Counted from the stretch's first letter, positions 17,149-25,786 are shown. The stretch is DNA of 64,000 nt from JACPFV01 sp038043245 (GCA_038043245.1 JBBTCH010000001.1:868001-932000); one strand, 5' to 3'. The notes: generated from the sequence alone by a model not told the origin. Numbers and translations: made by a program.

Positions 17149-18611
17149 GTTCCCGCACTCCAATACCAACCCGGTTTAGGTTGGGGGAAGACCGCTGGAT
17201 CTTTGCGGGATTGCTGCTCGTGTTGCTCTGGCTACCATGGCCACGAGGCGCTCATACCGCCGCAGCCGAGGCAACTCTGGGAATCAGCGTCGCGTTTCTG
17301 TTGATGGGCTGGGCGGCGCAATACCTGCGGAACCGCGTCGCGCGGCCTTCGCTATCGAAGAGCGCCCTGATCGCGCTGTGTATCTGGACACTCTGGCTGT
17401 TGAGCATCGCGCTGCAACTGGCGCCGTTACCGGAGCAATGGCTCGCGACCCTTGCACCGACAGCGACGAAAACCCGGCAGGCGTTGAACGAACTGCCAGG
17501 ATCTTTTGCCTCCAGCACGCTGAGTATCGTGCCAGGCGAAACCGTCAGGCAATTGTTGTTGTCACTTTCTTATTTCGGGCTTTACCTGCTGGCGCTGCTG
17601 GTGACAGCCAGTCGAAAACGGCAACGCATCGTCCTACTCACGTTGGTCAGCGTGGGGCTGGTCCAGGCGCTCTACGGTATTCAGAGAATGTACTCTGGAT
17701 TCGACCTGGGCGGACTGCTCGACATACCTGCCAACACCTCCGGCCGCGCCAGCGGCAGCTTCATCAATCCCAATCACTTCGCGGCTTATCTTGAGCTGGT
17801 CCTCGCGGCAGGCTTGGGGTTAATCCTCGCCGACTTGCGTGGCTGGACCGGCGGTTCGTGGCGTCATCACATTGCGGAAGTGATCGATCTGACTTTCAGC
17901 ACTAAATTCCGCGTCCGCGTTTTCATGGTGGCAGTGGTCGTTGCGCTAGTTCTCAGTCAGTCCCGCATGGGTAACGCCGCCTTTTTTACCGCATTGTGTC
18001 TCTGCGGAGGCACCTACCTGCTGCTGCGGCAGAAACGCTGGCTGGCCCCGGCCCTGGTGCTGTTCATCAGTGTGGTATTGATCGATATTTGGATCGTCAG
18101 CGACCGTTTCGGCCTCGAGCGCGTGGTAACCCGCATTCAGAAAACCGAAATAAGCAAGGAGGCGCGCCCACTCGTACTCGCCGATCTACAGCCCGCGTTT
18201 GAAGCCTACGCCGTAACCGGTGCCGGGGCGGGCGCGTTTGAGGCCGCTTATTCCCCTTACCGGAACGAGGAAATTGGCAAACGTTATGACCATGCACATA
18301 ACGAGTACGCCGAATTTCTGATCGAGAACGGGCTTCATGGCATTGGCCTGTTGGCGCTGCTGGTCGGCTTGCATTTGCTGAAAGCAGTCAAAATTATTTA
18401 TAAGAGACGTGATCCGGTTCGTTCGGGGGTCGCGTTTGCAGGCCTTATGGCGTTGACCGCAATGCTGATTCACGCCAGTGCCGAGTTCATGCTGCGCATT
18501 CCCGCGGTGGCAGCCACTTTGGTGACACTGATGGCGATGCTGATCAATATCTCGGATCATCGTCGGACCCGAACTGAGAACCAGATCACGAATTCTCAAG
18601 CGACAGGATGA
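17145..18611 (+). CDS. O-antigen ligase/polymerase-family membrane protein (Wzy_C)
   Basis: A 488-aa polytopic protein with about a dozen membrane helices. Family marks are GSFINPNHFAAYLEL (~203-217), SQSRMGNAAF and, in the large periplasmic loop, HAHNEYAEFLIENG, which carries the conserved His of WaaL/Wzy-type proteins. Such proteins either join finished O-antigen to lipid A core or polymerise repeat units; sequence alone does not decide. Placement between wzc and the initiating transferase fits a polymerase, while the ABC exporter upstream would call for a ligase. It starts with GTG inside the stop of the preceding gene. Confidence 0.88.
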   Translation: MSSRTPIPTRFRLGEDRWIFAGLLLVLLWLPWPRGAHTAAAEATLGISVAFLLMGWAAQYLRNRVARPSLSKSALIALCIWTLWLLSIALQLAPLPEQWLATLAPTATKTRQALNELPGSFASSTLSIVPGETVRQLLLSLSYFGLYLLALLVTASRKRQRIVLLTLVSVGLVQALYGIQRMYSGFDLGGLLDIPANTSGRASGSFINPNHFAAYLELVLAAGLGLILADLRGWTGGSWRHHIAEVIDLTFSTKFRVRVFMVAVVVALVLSQSRMGNAAFFTALCLCGGTYLLLRQKRWLAPALVLFISVVLIDIWIVSDRFGLERVVTRIQKTEISKEARPLVLADLQPAFEAYAVTGAGAGAFEAAYSPYRNEEIGKRYDHAHNEYAEFLIENGLHGIGLLALLVGLHLLKAVKIIYKRRDPVRSGVAFAGLMALTAMLIHASAEFMLRIPAVAATLVTLMAMLINISDHRRTRTENQITNSQATG

Positions 18612-18665
18612 GATACACTCTAGCGGCACTGTTTATGGCGGCCCAGAGCCGCAAGTGAGGTCTAC

Positions 18666-19541
18666 ATGAGCATGACGCTCCGCTGTTTGATATTGGCAAC
18701 ACTGATCACGATGGGTAGTTCCGCGCAGAGTTTCGCTGCGGACGGGCAAGTGACCTCTCTGCTTGGAAAAATCACTGCCCAGCGTGGGGCCCAGATGGTG
18801 GGCCTGAACCCCGGTGATTCGATTCAGTCGCGCGACACCATCTCGACGGGCGAAAAATCCATCGTGCGGTTTCGCATGTCCGATGACAGTTACTTCGCCT
18901 TGCCGACCAATTCCAGCTTGCGGATTGATGAATACTCACTGCCGCGGAAGTCTGGCAACACAGCGGGGCGCGCATTTTTCTCACTTTTGAAGGGCGGGTT
19001 CCGTACCGTCACCGGGCTTGTCGGCAAAATCGACAATAACTCGTACAAGGTGGTCACGCCGGTGGCGACTTTGGGTATTCGAGGCACTGAATACCAGGTG
19101 CTCTACATCCCACCGCAAAAACTCCTGGATACTGCCGGCAACATCCAGAAAGGTTCGCTGACTTTGTATGTGATATCCGGAGTCGTTACCGTAACGACCG
19201 TGGTCGATGGTGTTACAACCGTGATTGAGGTTCCGGAAGGGAAGTCGCTGGTGATTGAAGTAACGTTCGATGCGAACGGCAATGTAATCACCGCCGGGAT
19301 CCCCGTAATCGCCGACGGTAAACCGGCCGTCTTCATGTCCGGCGGGATCGGCGTCGGGGGCAGCATCAACGATTTCAGCTTTGACGCTGTTTTTAATGAG
19401 GAACAGGCCATTGATACCCCAAGCCCTGAAGAAATTACCGCGCCGGGTTTATTTGACCCTATGCGCCCACCCACCATTCCGCAACCGCCACGCATCGAAC
19501 CAGGCCTGCCAGGGAAAGAACTTCCAGCCAGCCCGTCTTGA
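18666..19541 (+). CDS. Secreted FecR-domain protein
   Basis: A 291-aa exported protein. It has a signal peptide (~1-24, cleavage near QSFAADG), then a FecR domain (~28-150): GKITAQRG, LNPGDSIQSRDTISTGEKS, RFRMSDDSYFALP and PVATLGIRGTEYQV. The later part (~150-290) is Val/Thr-rich and then proline-rich (PPTIPQPPRIEPG), like a cell-wall-spanning or unstructured tail. Unlike the FecR of iron signalling, it has no membrane anchor after the domain and no sigma factor neighbour. Such stand-alone FecR proteins are common beside polysaccharide genes, where the domain is thought to bind glycan; that is inference here. AGTGAGG precedes the ATG. Confidence 0.85.
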   Translation: MSMTLRCLILATLITMGSSAQSFAADGQVTSLLGKITAQRGAQMVGLNPGDSIQSRDTISTGEKSIVRFRMSDDSYFALPTNSSLRIDEYSLPRKSGNTAGRAFFSLLKGGFRTVTGLVGKIDNNSYKVVTPVATLGIRGTEYQVLYIPPQKLLDTAGNIQKGSLTLYVISGVVTVTTVVDGVTTVIEVPEGKSLVIEVTFDANGNVITAGIPVIADGKPAVFMSGGIGVGGSINDFSFDAVFNEEQAIDTPSPEEITAPGLFDPMRPPTIPQPPRIEPGLPGKELPASPS

Positions 19542-19604
19542 AGTAACGCGCGGTAACTCTTGGTTAACCGCAACCACAGCATATTTTGAGCGCTCAGTTA
19601 TCCC

Positions 19605-20669
19605 TTGCTTGTTTTTTTTGTCTCCGTTTTAGCTTCGACTGTTGGATGCTGGGCTGTGGTCGCGCTCTACGCATCGCATGGTCATGTTATCCCGCAACCC
19701 GCAGAAGCGGAGTTGCCGCAGAAAATCCACGACTGGCCCACGCCCAGGATCGGCGGCGTAGCTGTTTTCATCGGTGTGGCTGCAGCAGCTGTCGCCAGCG
19801 ACTCGTTTTTGACCGGACAATTGTTGGGAATTTGTCTGATTGCGCTGGGCGTGGGACTGTGGGAAGACTTGACACACAGAGTTTCTCCAACGACACGCTA
19901 TGTCGCGGCACTGATCACAGGCGCTGCGGCGTTTGTGCTTGTCAATGCTCAAATCGTACGCCTCGATATCGGCTGGTTTGACCCGTTATTGCGTTTCTGG
20001 CCAGTGAGCTTGGCCTTGACTGTATTCGCCATCGCCAGTTTTGCGCATGCCACCAATCTCACTGACGGACTGCACGGGCTTTCGGCGGGGTTGACCAGCA
20101 TCGCTTTAATCGCCATCGCCGCCGTCGCTTCGAAGGTTGGTGATGCTGAACTTGCCGCTACATGCTGGATTTTGACCGGCGCACTGTTCGGATTTCTTGC
20201 ATTCAACTTCCCTTGGGGGCGCATCTTCTTGGGCGATGGGGGTGCCTACCTGTCCGGTTCCTTGCTGGCGCTGCTGGCCATTCTCTTGGTACAGCGAAAT
20301 CCATCGGTGTCTGCATGGTTCGCGCTACTGGTATTGGCACATCCGGTCGCCGAGACCCTGCTCACGGTCGTTCGCCGCGTCGCAGTGCACCAGACGCCGA
20401 TCGGCAGGCCCGACCGGTTGCACCTGCACACCCTGCTCTATCACAGCCTGTTGTGGATGCACCCATTGGAAACTGCGGCGATCCGCCAGCGCTGTAACGT
20501 GTCAGCCACCGCCATCCTGCTGTCGATCAACGCTACGATGGCACTCGTTACTGTTATGCATTGGCAACAACGGACATGGCTCATCACTCAATTCCTGGCA
20601 TTTGCCGCACTATTCGTCCTGACCTGGTACAGCTTGATCCGACGCATGCAGAAATCCATCCCTACGTGA
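19605..20669 (+). CDS. Undecaprenyl-phosphate sugar-1-phosphate transferase (WecA/MraY family)
   Basis: A 354-aa polytopic enzyme of glycosyltransferase family 4 that would start repeat-unit synthesis by moving a HexNAc-1-P to undecaprenyl phosphate. Motifs in order: PTPRIGGVAVF, WEDLTHRVSPTTRY (the usual DD is ED), NLTDGLHGLSAG, FLGDGGAYLSG and the cytoplasmic His cluster RPDRLHLHTLLYH. The only in-frame start is a TTG at 19605, immediately followed by a run of eight T; the frame is closed 18 bp further upstream. Start choice is therefore weak and N-terminal residues may be missing. It ends 4 bp before the UXS gene. Confidence 0.86.
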   Translation: MLVFFVSVLASTVGCWAVVALYASHGHVIPQPAEAELPQKIHDWPTPRIGGVAVFIGVAAAAVASDSFLTGQLLGICLIALGVGLWEDLTHRVSPTTRYVAALITGAAAFVLVNAQIVRLDIGWFDPLLRFWPVSLALTVFAIASFAHATNLTDGLHGLSAGLTSIALIAIAAVASKVGDAELAATCWILTGALFGFLAFNFPWGRIFLGDGGAYLSGSLLALLAILLVQRNPSVSAWFALLVLAHPVAETLLTVVRRVAVHQTPIGRPDRLHLHTLLYHSLLWMHPLETAAIRQRCNVSATAILLSINATMALVTVMHWQQRTWLITQFLAFAALFVLTWYSLIRRMQKSIPT

Positions 20670-20673
20670 ACTC

Positions 20674-21645
20674 ATGTCCCAAAAACAACCCGAACGGCTT
20701 CGCGTCTTAGTCACCGGCGGCGCCGGTTTCATCGGTTCCCACCTCTGTGCACGCCTGCTCGAACAGGGATGCGAGGTTTTATGCGTGGATAATTTTTTCA
20801 CTGGAACGCGCGATAACGTCGCCAGCCTGCTGCCGCATCCCCGCTTCGAGCTGATGCGTCACGACGTCACGTTCCCGCTCTATGTCGAAGTGGACCAGAT
20901 CTACAACCTCGCCTGCCCGGCCTCCCCGATTCATTACCAATTCGACCCGGTGCAGACCACCAAGACCAGCGTGCATGGTGCGATCAACATGTTGGGCCTC
21001 GCCAAGCGGGTCAAGGCACGCATCCTGCAAGCCTCGACCAGCGAGGTCTATGGCGACCCCCAGGTCCACCCCCAGCCGGAAACCTACTGGGGGCACGTGA
21101 ATTCTGTCGGCCCACGCTCCTGTTACGACGAAGGCAAGCGCTGTGCGGAAACGCTTTTCTTTGACTATTACCGTCAGCACAAACTCGAAATCAAGGTCGC
21201 GCGCATCTTCAATACTTATGGGCCACACATGCATCCGAACGACGGGCGCGTCGTATCCAATTTCATTGTTCAGGCTTTGAAACATGAGTCGATCACGATC
21301 TATGGCAAGGGCTCGCAGACCCGGTCGTTCTGCTATGTGGATGATCTGGTGGAAGGCCTGATTCGATTGATGAACTCACCCGCCGCAGTCACCGGCCCGG
21401 TCAACCTCGGCAACCCCGGCGAGTTCACCATCCGTGAACTCGCCGAGCGCGTGATCAAGCTGACGGGCTCGCGCTCCAAGCTCAGCTACAAACCGCTGCC
21501 GCAGGACGATCCCAAGCAGCGCCAGCCAGATATCGCGCTGGCCAAGGATGTCCTTCACTGGACCCCCAAAATCAAGCTGGATGATGGATTAAAGCGGACG
21601 ATTCCTTATTTTAGAAATACACTCGGGATCAAGAGCCGTCGCTGA
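20674..21645 (+). CDS. uxs: UDP-glucuronate decarboxylase (UDP-xylose synthase)
   Basis: A 323-aa extended SDR that oxidises and decarboxylates UDP-glucuronate to UDP-xylose. Signature parts are VTGGAGFIGSHL (~13-24), VDNFFTGTRDNV, NLACPASPIHYQ, TSEVYGDPQVHPQPE, the catalytic CYDEGKRCAE (Tyr-x-x-x-Lys) and RIFNTYGPHMHPNDGRVV. These are the highly conserved UXS blocks, clearly distinct from the ordinary dehydratases and epimerases. It suggests xylose or a UDP-xylose-derived sugar in the polymer. It is the last gene of the wza-wzc block and is followed by the tRNA gene. No UDP-glucose dehydrogenase is in the window. Confidence 0.92.
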   Translation: MSQKQPERLRVLVTGGAGFIGSHLCARLLEQGCEVLCVDNFFTGTRDNVASLLPHPRFELMRHDVTFPLYVEVDQIYNLACPASPIHYQFDPVQTTKTSVHGAINMLGLAKRVKARILQASTSEVYGDPQVHPQPETYWGHVNSVGPRSCYDEGKRCAETLFFDYYRQHKLEIKVARIFNTYGPHMHPNDGRVVSNFIVQALKHESITIYGKGSQTRSFCYVDDLVEGLIRLMNSPAAVTGPVNLGNPGEFTIRELAERVIKLTGSRSKLSYKPLPQDDPKQRQPDIALAKDVLHWTPKIKLDDGLKRTIPYFRNTLGIKSRR

Positions 21646-21689
21646 GCTTACGCGCTGGAATAAGGCTGTTCATGCGCCTTCGCGGCTTG

Positions 21690-21695
21690 TAGAAT
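21690..21695 (+). promoter_or_regulatory. Probable -10 of the tRNA-Val promoter
   Basis: TAGAAT lies 24 bp before the mature 5' end and is followed by a GC-rich discriminator (CGCGCCCC), the pattern of stringently controlled stable-RNA promoters. The -35 is weak: TGTTCA at 21667-21672 with 17-bp spacing matches only half the consensus. Confidence 0.45.
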
Positions 21696-21719
21696 CGCGC
21701 CCCTTACGACACTGACTCG

Positions 21720-21794
21720 GGACGCTTAGCTCAGCGGTAGAGCATCGCCTTCACACGGCGGGGGTCGGGGGTTCGAAACCCTCAGCGTCCACCA
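21720..21794 (+). tRNA. tRNA-Val (anticodon CAC)
   Basis: A complete cloverleaf with encoded CCA. The acceptor GGACGCT (21720-21726) pairs fully with AGCGTCC (21784-21790). D-arm stem is GCTC/GAGC. The anticodon stem TCGCC/GGCGG holds the loop TTCACAC with anticodon CAC at 21752-21754, reading GUG valine codons. T-arm stem GGGGG/CCCTC holds the loop TTCGAAA; CCA is at 21792-21794. Its 3' end is repeated downstream (see the repeat at 21898). Confidence 0.95.
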
Positions 21795-22011
21795 ACTCTC
21801 TTTGGTGAAATCCGGGTCGGGGTATGCAACGGTCGTCCATGACCGTTGCCCTTCGGGCTCGCTACGCTCGCGCAATTCCCGCAATCCTGCGGAATTGTCG
21901 AAACCCTCAATGTCCACCAACTCCTAAAACACCCCTGCTCGCCCAAGGGACTTTATCGTTCTCAAATCGGGCTTGGTCCGGAACGGGTGACTTCACCTTA
22001 GGGCAGTCGCT
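21795..22011. other. Non-coding region after tRNA-Val
   Basis: No gene is seen here. It holds a hairpin-forming stretch (CAATTCC at 21873-21879 against GGAATTG at 21891-21897), directly followed by the second copy of the tRNA 3' end. The remaining ~90 bp run to the stop of the pilin gene and have no clear signal. Confidence 0.6.
21898..21923 (+). repeat. Duplicate of the tRNA-Val 3' end (att-like)
   Basis: Bases 21898-21923 repeat 21773-21798 (T-loop to just past the CCA of tRNA-Val) over 26 bp with only two mismatches, GC changed to AT inside the acceptor stem. The copies are 125 bp apart. A displaced 3' tRNA end is the classic trace of integration of a mobile element by a tRNA-targeting integrase, but no integrase gene is present between or near the copies. 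Confidence 0.8.
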
Positions 22012-22467
22012 TCAATAGTCCAAAGTGACCGTGATCGTGTCGCTGTAAGTCGCGGGTGCAATGTTCTGTTGTGCCGGGATGCGGCCATACACCGGATAGG
22101 ACTGGCTAAACCCGCCGATGCCGATCAGTTGCGTGTTTGTCGCAAAACTGGTGCCGGCGCTGCCGTTGCCCCAGGTCAGCAGGCGCAGCGCATCCAGATA
22201 CAGGTTGTAGCTCAGCGTGTTGGCGCCGCTTTGCATCTGGCGCGGGCTGTAAGTGCCTGAACTACCGGTCGAGAGTTTGACGGTATACGTCGTCAGCAAG
22301 CTGACCAGAAACGAACAATTCACCGCCACCTGCCCGGCCGCGTCCAGCGGTGTGATGCTCAGTGGGTTGTAGTTGCCGAACGAGGTGGGTTGCGCGCTGA
22401 TCGAGCACGCGGCCCAGGCGGACTGCGATGACAAAACCAGCGCCAGCACCACCAGCAGTTTTTTCAT
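22012..22467 (-). CDS. Spore-coat-U-domain pilin, distal subunit (CsuE-like position)
   Basis: A 151-aa secreted protein with signal peptide ending at SAWA-AC and a spore coat U (SCPU) domain: CSISAQPTSFGNYNP at the mature start, a Cys pair (about 21 and 51) and a C-terminal strand SDTITVTLDY for donor-strand complementation. It is the last gene of the operon and overlaps the usher stop (ATGA). In Csu-type pili the SCPU gene after the usher encodes the tip adhesin, but that protein is normally two-domain and about twice this length, so a simple minor subunit is as likely. Confidence 0.85.
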   Translation of the reverse strand: MKKLLVVLALVLSSQSAWAACSISAQPTSFGNYNPLSITPLDAAGQVAVNCSFLVSLLTTYTVKLSTGSSGTYSPRQMQSGANTLSYNLYLDALRLLTWGNGSAGTSFATNTQLIGIGGFSQSYPVYGRIPAQQNIAPATYSDTITVTLDY

Positions 22468-24527
22468 GGGCCGACACCAAAGTCCGCAAACAACCCGCTG
22501 CGGCCGCGCGGCACCAGATCCAGCGTCATCTTCGACAGATCCGCTTCGATGGGGATGTCCTCAACCGCCAGACTCAGGCGATTGATCTCGTAGGCGCGCA
22601 GGTCCGGCACCAGCGCGTTGCCGTTTTTGTCCGTACGGCCCACCGAACGACCGTCGGCGGTGATACCGACATCCGCCAGCCCACCCGTGCGCACCACCGC
22701 GAAACTGCCATTGACCGGACGCGTCCAGAACGCTTCGCTGCCGAGGAAGGCGATGCCGGTCGCGGCACCGACGCGGTAATTGAAGTCGGCGTCATGAACC
22801 AGGTCGGCGGTAAGGGTGCCGCGGTTGGTTTTCCACGCCGCTGAAATTTCGCCGCGCTGATTCGAGCCAAACCCACCGCGTTCCACCGCTGCCCGCCAGT
22901 CAAGACCCAGCGGGCCCGCACTGTTCCGTTGAACACTCAAACGAGAAATATCGGCGTTGTCAGTGTGTTCGTGCTGAAACGCAGCAGAGGTTTGGCCAAA
23001 ACTGTAGGTGAAGTCCAGGCGTGCCGAAGGCTGGCAGTCCGGCGCGCAGGTTTCGGTGTAACCCAGATTCAGGTAGCCGTCCCCGATCTGCACGCCATAC
23101 GCAGCGGAACGCAGCTCAATGTCCGGGCCACTGCGCGAATCCTCATGCGTCCACAACAGTGACAGACTGCCTGCCACCGGCAAGCCTAGCGCACGCGGCT
23201 GGACGCTGAAACGGGCGAGGTCAAGACGGCGTGAGGGCGGCTGGTTTTCCGCTTGACCGACCTGAGTGAACCCGGGCTGCATCCATTGCGAACGCAGCGC
23301 GAAGGAATAAACGCCCGGCACGTCGCGCTCGAATCCCAGCGCGCCTTGCCAGCCACCGCCTTCACGGTTCTGCCCATAAACCGCTGTGGCCGAGAACAAT
23401 CCGAGATTGCCGATCAACCCAACGCCACCGATGCCGCCGGCGGCGCGATCCGCCTGAAACTCGGCTCGCAGCTCGCCGGTGAGACGATCACTGAGTCCCT
23501 GGCGCAGGGTGCCACTGGCAAAAATATCTCCGTAATTCGCGGACGCAATGCCGTAATCACGCCGCAGCGCGCCGGCTTCCAATGCGTAATCACGCAAGCC
23601 ATCGCGCAGCAACGACGGGCTGGAATAGAACGGCTGCGCGACACGCGTCTCGCGACCGAGCGCATCGCGCACCACCACCAGCGCCTCACCGGCACCCGAC
23701 AGCGTCGGGATATCGCGCAGCTCAAAGGGGCCCGCTGTGGAGGCGCCGCCGCTCCGGCGCTGACCATCCACGAAGACTTCCAGCGTCGAGGGCAACACGG
23801 CATCGCCGCGAATCACCGGCTGTGGAAACGTCGAAAAATAGGGCTGCAGGGAAAAATCCGTGCCCCATTGCGCGCCGGCGAAACGCACCGCGCGACCCCA
23901 GCTGCCGGCATGGTTTATGGCATCGCCCAGACGTAGAGTCGTCATGCTTTCCGGACTCTCGCGAACCCAAAAAGACTCCAGTCGCGTCACCTGGGCGTCC
24001 CGCATCAAAACAGTCTGGCCGCCGCGGCCCAGCGCACTGAAGAACCCGCCCTCCAGCAGGCTGGCGGTGGCGCCCTGCCCAGCCATTGAGCTGTATTGAA
24101 AATCGAGATTGATGAATCCGCCCGTGGTCACCTCACCGGTCAGCGCGGCTTGCGCAGGCCGCATGGAAAATAACTGTGCCGCCCTCTGCACTTTTGAAAA
24201 ACCCAGTTCAAGCGCCTGCGCGCAAGCGTCGAAACTCTGGGTCATACCCGGAATGTCCGAAAGCAGATACCAATCGCGACCCTCATGGCGTCGTGGCGCC
24301 GCGGCGGGCGTGATGCGCCAATCGTGCAACACCTCCAGAGGCGCCGAGAATCCTTCGGCGGTACGCAGTACGTCCTGGGTGATGCCTGCGTGGTTGGGGT
24401 ATTCACGCACCAACACCATCCATTCTTCGGCCGCCCGCCTTAACTCCGGCATTGCACATTCAGCTGCATGCAGTTGCGGAGAAAACACAGCAACCAGCAG
24501 CGCAAGACATAGCGTTGTCGCACGCAC
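22464..24527 (-). CDS. Outer-membrane usher of a Csu-like chaperone-usher pilus
   Basis: A 687-aa usher with signal peptide (~1-21) and GTG start. The middle and end show the usher barrel and plug (plug around PSTLEVFVDGQRR and FELRDIPTLSGAGEALVVV; barrel repeats such as LRDYALEAGALRRDYG). It assembles and secretes the SCPU pilins at the outer membrane. It is short: FimD-type ushers have ~830-880 aa, and this one stops soon after the TLDLVPRGRSG segment, where others continue into the C-terminal plug-like domain. The N-terminal domain is also compact. The stop overlaps the next start, so a recent frameshift is not obvious. Confidence 0.88.
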   Translation of the reverse strand: MRATTLCLALLVAVFSPQLHAAECAMPELRRAAEEWMVLVREYPNHAGITQDVLRTAEGFSAPLEVLHDWRITPAAAPRRHEGRDWYLLSDIPGMTQSFDACAQALELGFSKVQRAAQLFSMRPAQAALTGEVTTGGFINLDFQYSSMAGQGATASLLEGGFFSALGRGGQTVLMRDAQVTRLESFWVRESPESMTTLRLGDAINHAGSWGRAVRFAGAQWGTDFSLQPYFSTFPQPVIRGDAVLPSTLEVFVDGQRRSGGASTAGPFELRDIPTLSGAGEALVVVRDALGRETRVAQPFYSSPSLLRDGLRDYALEAGALRRDYGIASANYGDIFASGTLRQGLSDRLTGELRAEFQADRAAGGIGGVGLIGNLGLFSATAVYGQNREGGGWQGALGFERDVPGVYSFALRSQWMQPGFTQVGQAENQPPSRRLDLARFSVQPRALGLPVAGSLSLLWTHEDSRSGPDIELRSAAYGVQIGDGYLNLGYTETCAPDCQPSARLDFTYSFGQTSAAFQHEHTDNADISRLSVQRNSAGPLGLDWRAAVERGGFGSNQRGEISAAWKTNRGTLTADLVHDADFNYRVGAATGIAFLGSEAFWTRPVNGSFAVVRTGGLADVGITADGRSVGRTDKNGNALVPDLRAYEINRLSLAVEDIPIEADLSKMTLDLVPRGRSGLFADFGVGP

Positions 24528-24539
24528 CAGGGCCCGCCC

Positions 24540-25253
24540 TTAGTGAGCCGAGGCCTCAAGGCGGTATTCAACGCGACCGAGTTCGCCCAGCGCCGACACC
24601 GACAACGGCTGGTCCGAGAACTGCGGAATCGACCACTCGCGGCTGGCACCCGGCAACACGTAGCGAAACCCTTCCGCGACCACTTCGCCGGCCAGCGTGC
24701 GGGCGCGCACATCCGCCACCCGTGCATGCAGTTGACCGCGATTGGCCGCAATCAGCTTGAGCGCGCCATTTTCACGGCGGTGTGTCCAGGCCAATTCAGG
24801 CTTGGCCGCTTGAGCCGGGCGCACAAAGACCGGAATGCCAATCCTCAAGGCGAACTTCAACTGGCTACCGGCAGCTTCCTCGACCTGTGGCACTTCTTGG
24901 AAATAGATCCGGTATGCGCCCTCGGTCACCTCTGGCAGGACGGCCGTGCGTATCAGGCCGACTCGCACGATCTGCGTGGCGCCGGGTTCCACCGACAGCC
25001 GCGGCGGATTGGCGCGCAGATCCGTCGCCGGTTCATACACATCCTCGCCATTCACCTGCGTCCAGCGCAGCACCTCGGTTTCGAGGACTTTGCGCGTGGG
25101 TCCGGTGTTGGTGACGGTGATCGCATCCGCCTTGTGGCCAGCGGACAAGTCCACCCGCACCGGACTGATGGACAGGCCCGGCGCATCCGCGGCGATGGCA
25201 AGACCCGCCCACGTGAAGGCGGCGGGCATCAGCAGCATGAAGAACTTACGCAT
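24540..25253 (-). CDS. Periplasmic pilus chaperone (CsuC-like)
   Basis: A 237-aa PapD-like chaperone. The start at 25253 gives a proper signal peptide (~1-23, MRKFFMLL ... AIAAD) with GGGAG upstream. Typical parts are LSISPVRVDLSAG in the first strand, the DRPT-like edge region VEPGATQIVRVGL, and YRIYFQEVP with alternating hydrophobics in the G1-like strand. It holds SCPU pilin subunits in the periplasm and delivers them to the usher encoded 12 bp downstream. Confidence 0.9.
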   Translation of the reverse strand: MRKFFMLLMPAAFTWAGLAIAADAPGLSISPVRVDLSAGHKADAITVTNTGPTRKVLETEVLRWTQVNGEDVYEPATDLRANPPRLSVEPGATQIVRVGLIRTAVLPEVTEGAYRIYFQEVPQVEEAAGSQLKFALRIGIPVFVRPAQAAKPELAWTHRRENGALKLIAANRGQLHARVADVRARTLAGEVVAEGFRYVLPGASREWSIPQFSDQPLSVSALGELGRVEYRLEASAH

Positions 25254-25278
25254 GGTCAGCTCCCTTGCCGAAAACTGA

Positions 25279-25773
25279 CTAGTACGTGACCGTGACGGTA
25301 ACCGTATCGCTGTACGCGCCGATGGGCGCACTGACCTGGCCTGAACCGATACGGCCATATACCGTGGTCGGGACGGCGATGCCGGTGCCCAATGCGGACA
25401 GCGTGTCGGTGCCCACCGTGATGCCCCAGTTCAAGGTGCGCAAGACGTCGCGGAACAGGCTGTAGTCGAGCGTGTCGGTCCCGGCGCCGATCTGCATCTT
25501 GCGAGCCGATACGCCACTGCCGTAAGTGCCCGCACTGATCCCCAGGTTGTAGGGCGTGAGCAGCGAACAGGTCACCGTAACCGTCGAGGTTCCGTCGGTG
25601 TTCACCGCTGACAGCGGGTCGTAGTTGCCAAAGGCCAGATTGGCCGCCGACAGCGAACAGGCGCTGACGACGGTGGCGGTGACGTTGAATGTGGTGCTTT
25701 GGCTGGCAGCCTGGGCGGCGAAACCCACCGAGAGAGCCGCGGCGGCACCGATGATGCGGAACGAGTTCTTCAC
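25279..25773 (-). CDS. Spore-coat-U-domain major pilin (CsuA/B-like)
   Basis: A 164-aa secreted SCPU-domain subunit, first gene of the pilus operon, GTG start with a strong AGGAGG 6 bp upstream. It has a signal peptide (~1-24), mature region starting ASQSTTFNVTATVVSAC, the ANLAFGNYDPL motif shared with the distal pilin, and the closing strand SDTVTVTVTY. The domain is the same fold as the distal subunit and its position suggests the main rod subunit. A terminator-like hairpin lies directly in front of its ribosome binding site. Confidence 0.87.
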   Translation of the reverse strand: MKNSFRIIGAAAALSVGFAAQAASQSTTFNVTATVVSACSLSAANLAFGNYDPLSAVNTDGTSTVTVTCSLLTPYNLGISAGTYGSGVSARKMQIGAGTDTLDYSLFRDVLRTLNWGITVGTDTLSALGTGIAVPTTVYGRIGSGQVSAPIGAYSDTVTVTVTY

Positions 25774-25786
25774 GACAATCCTCCTG

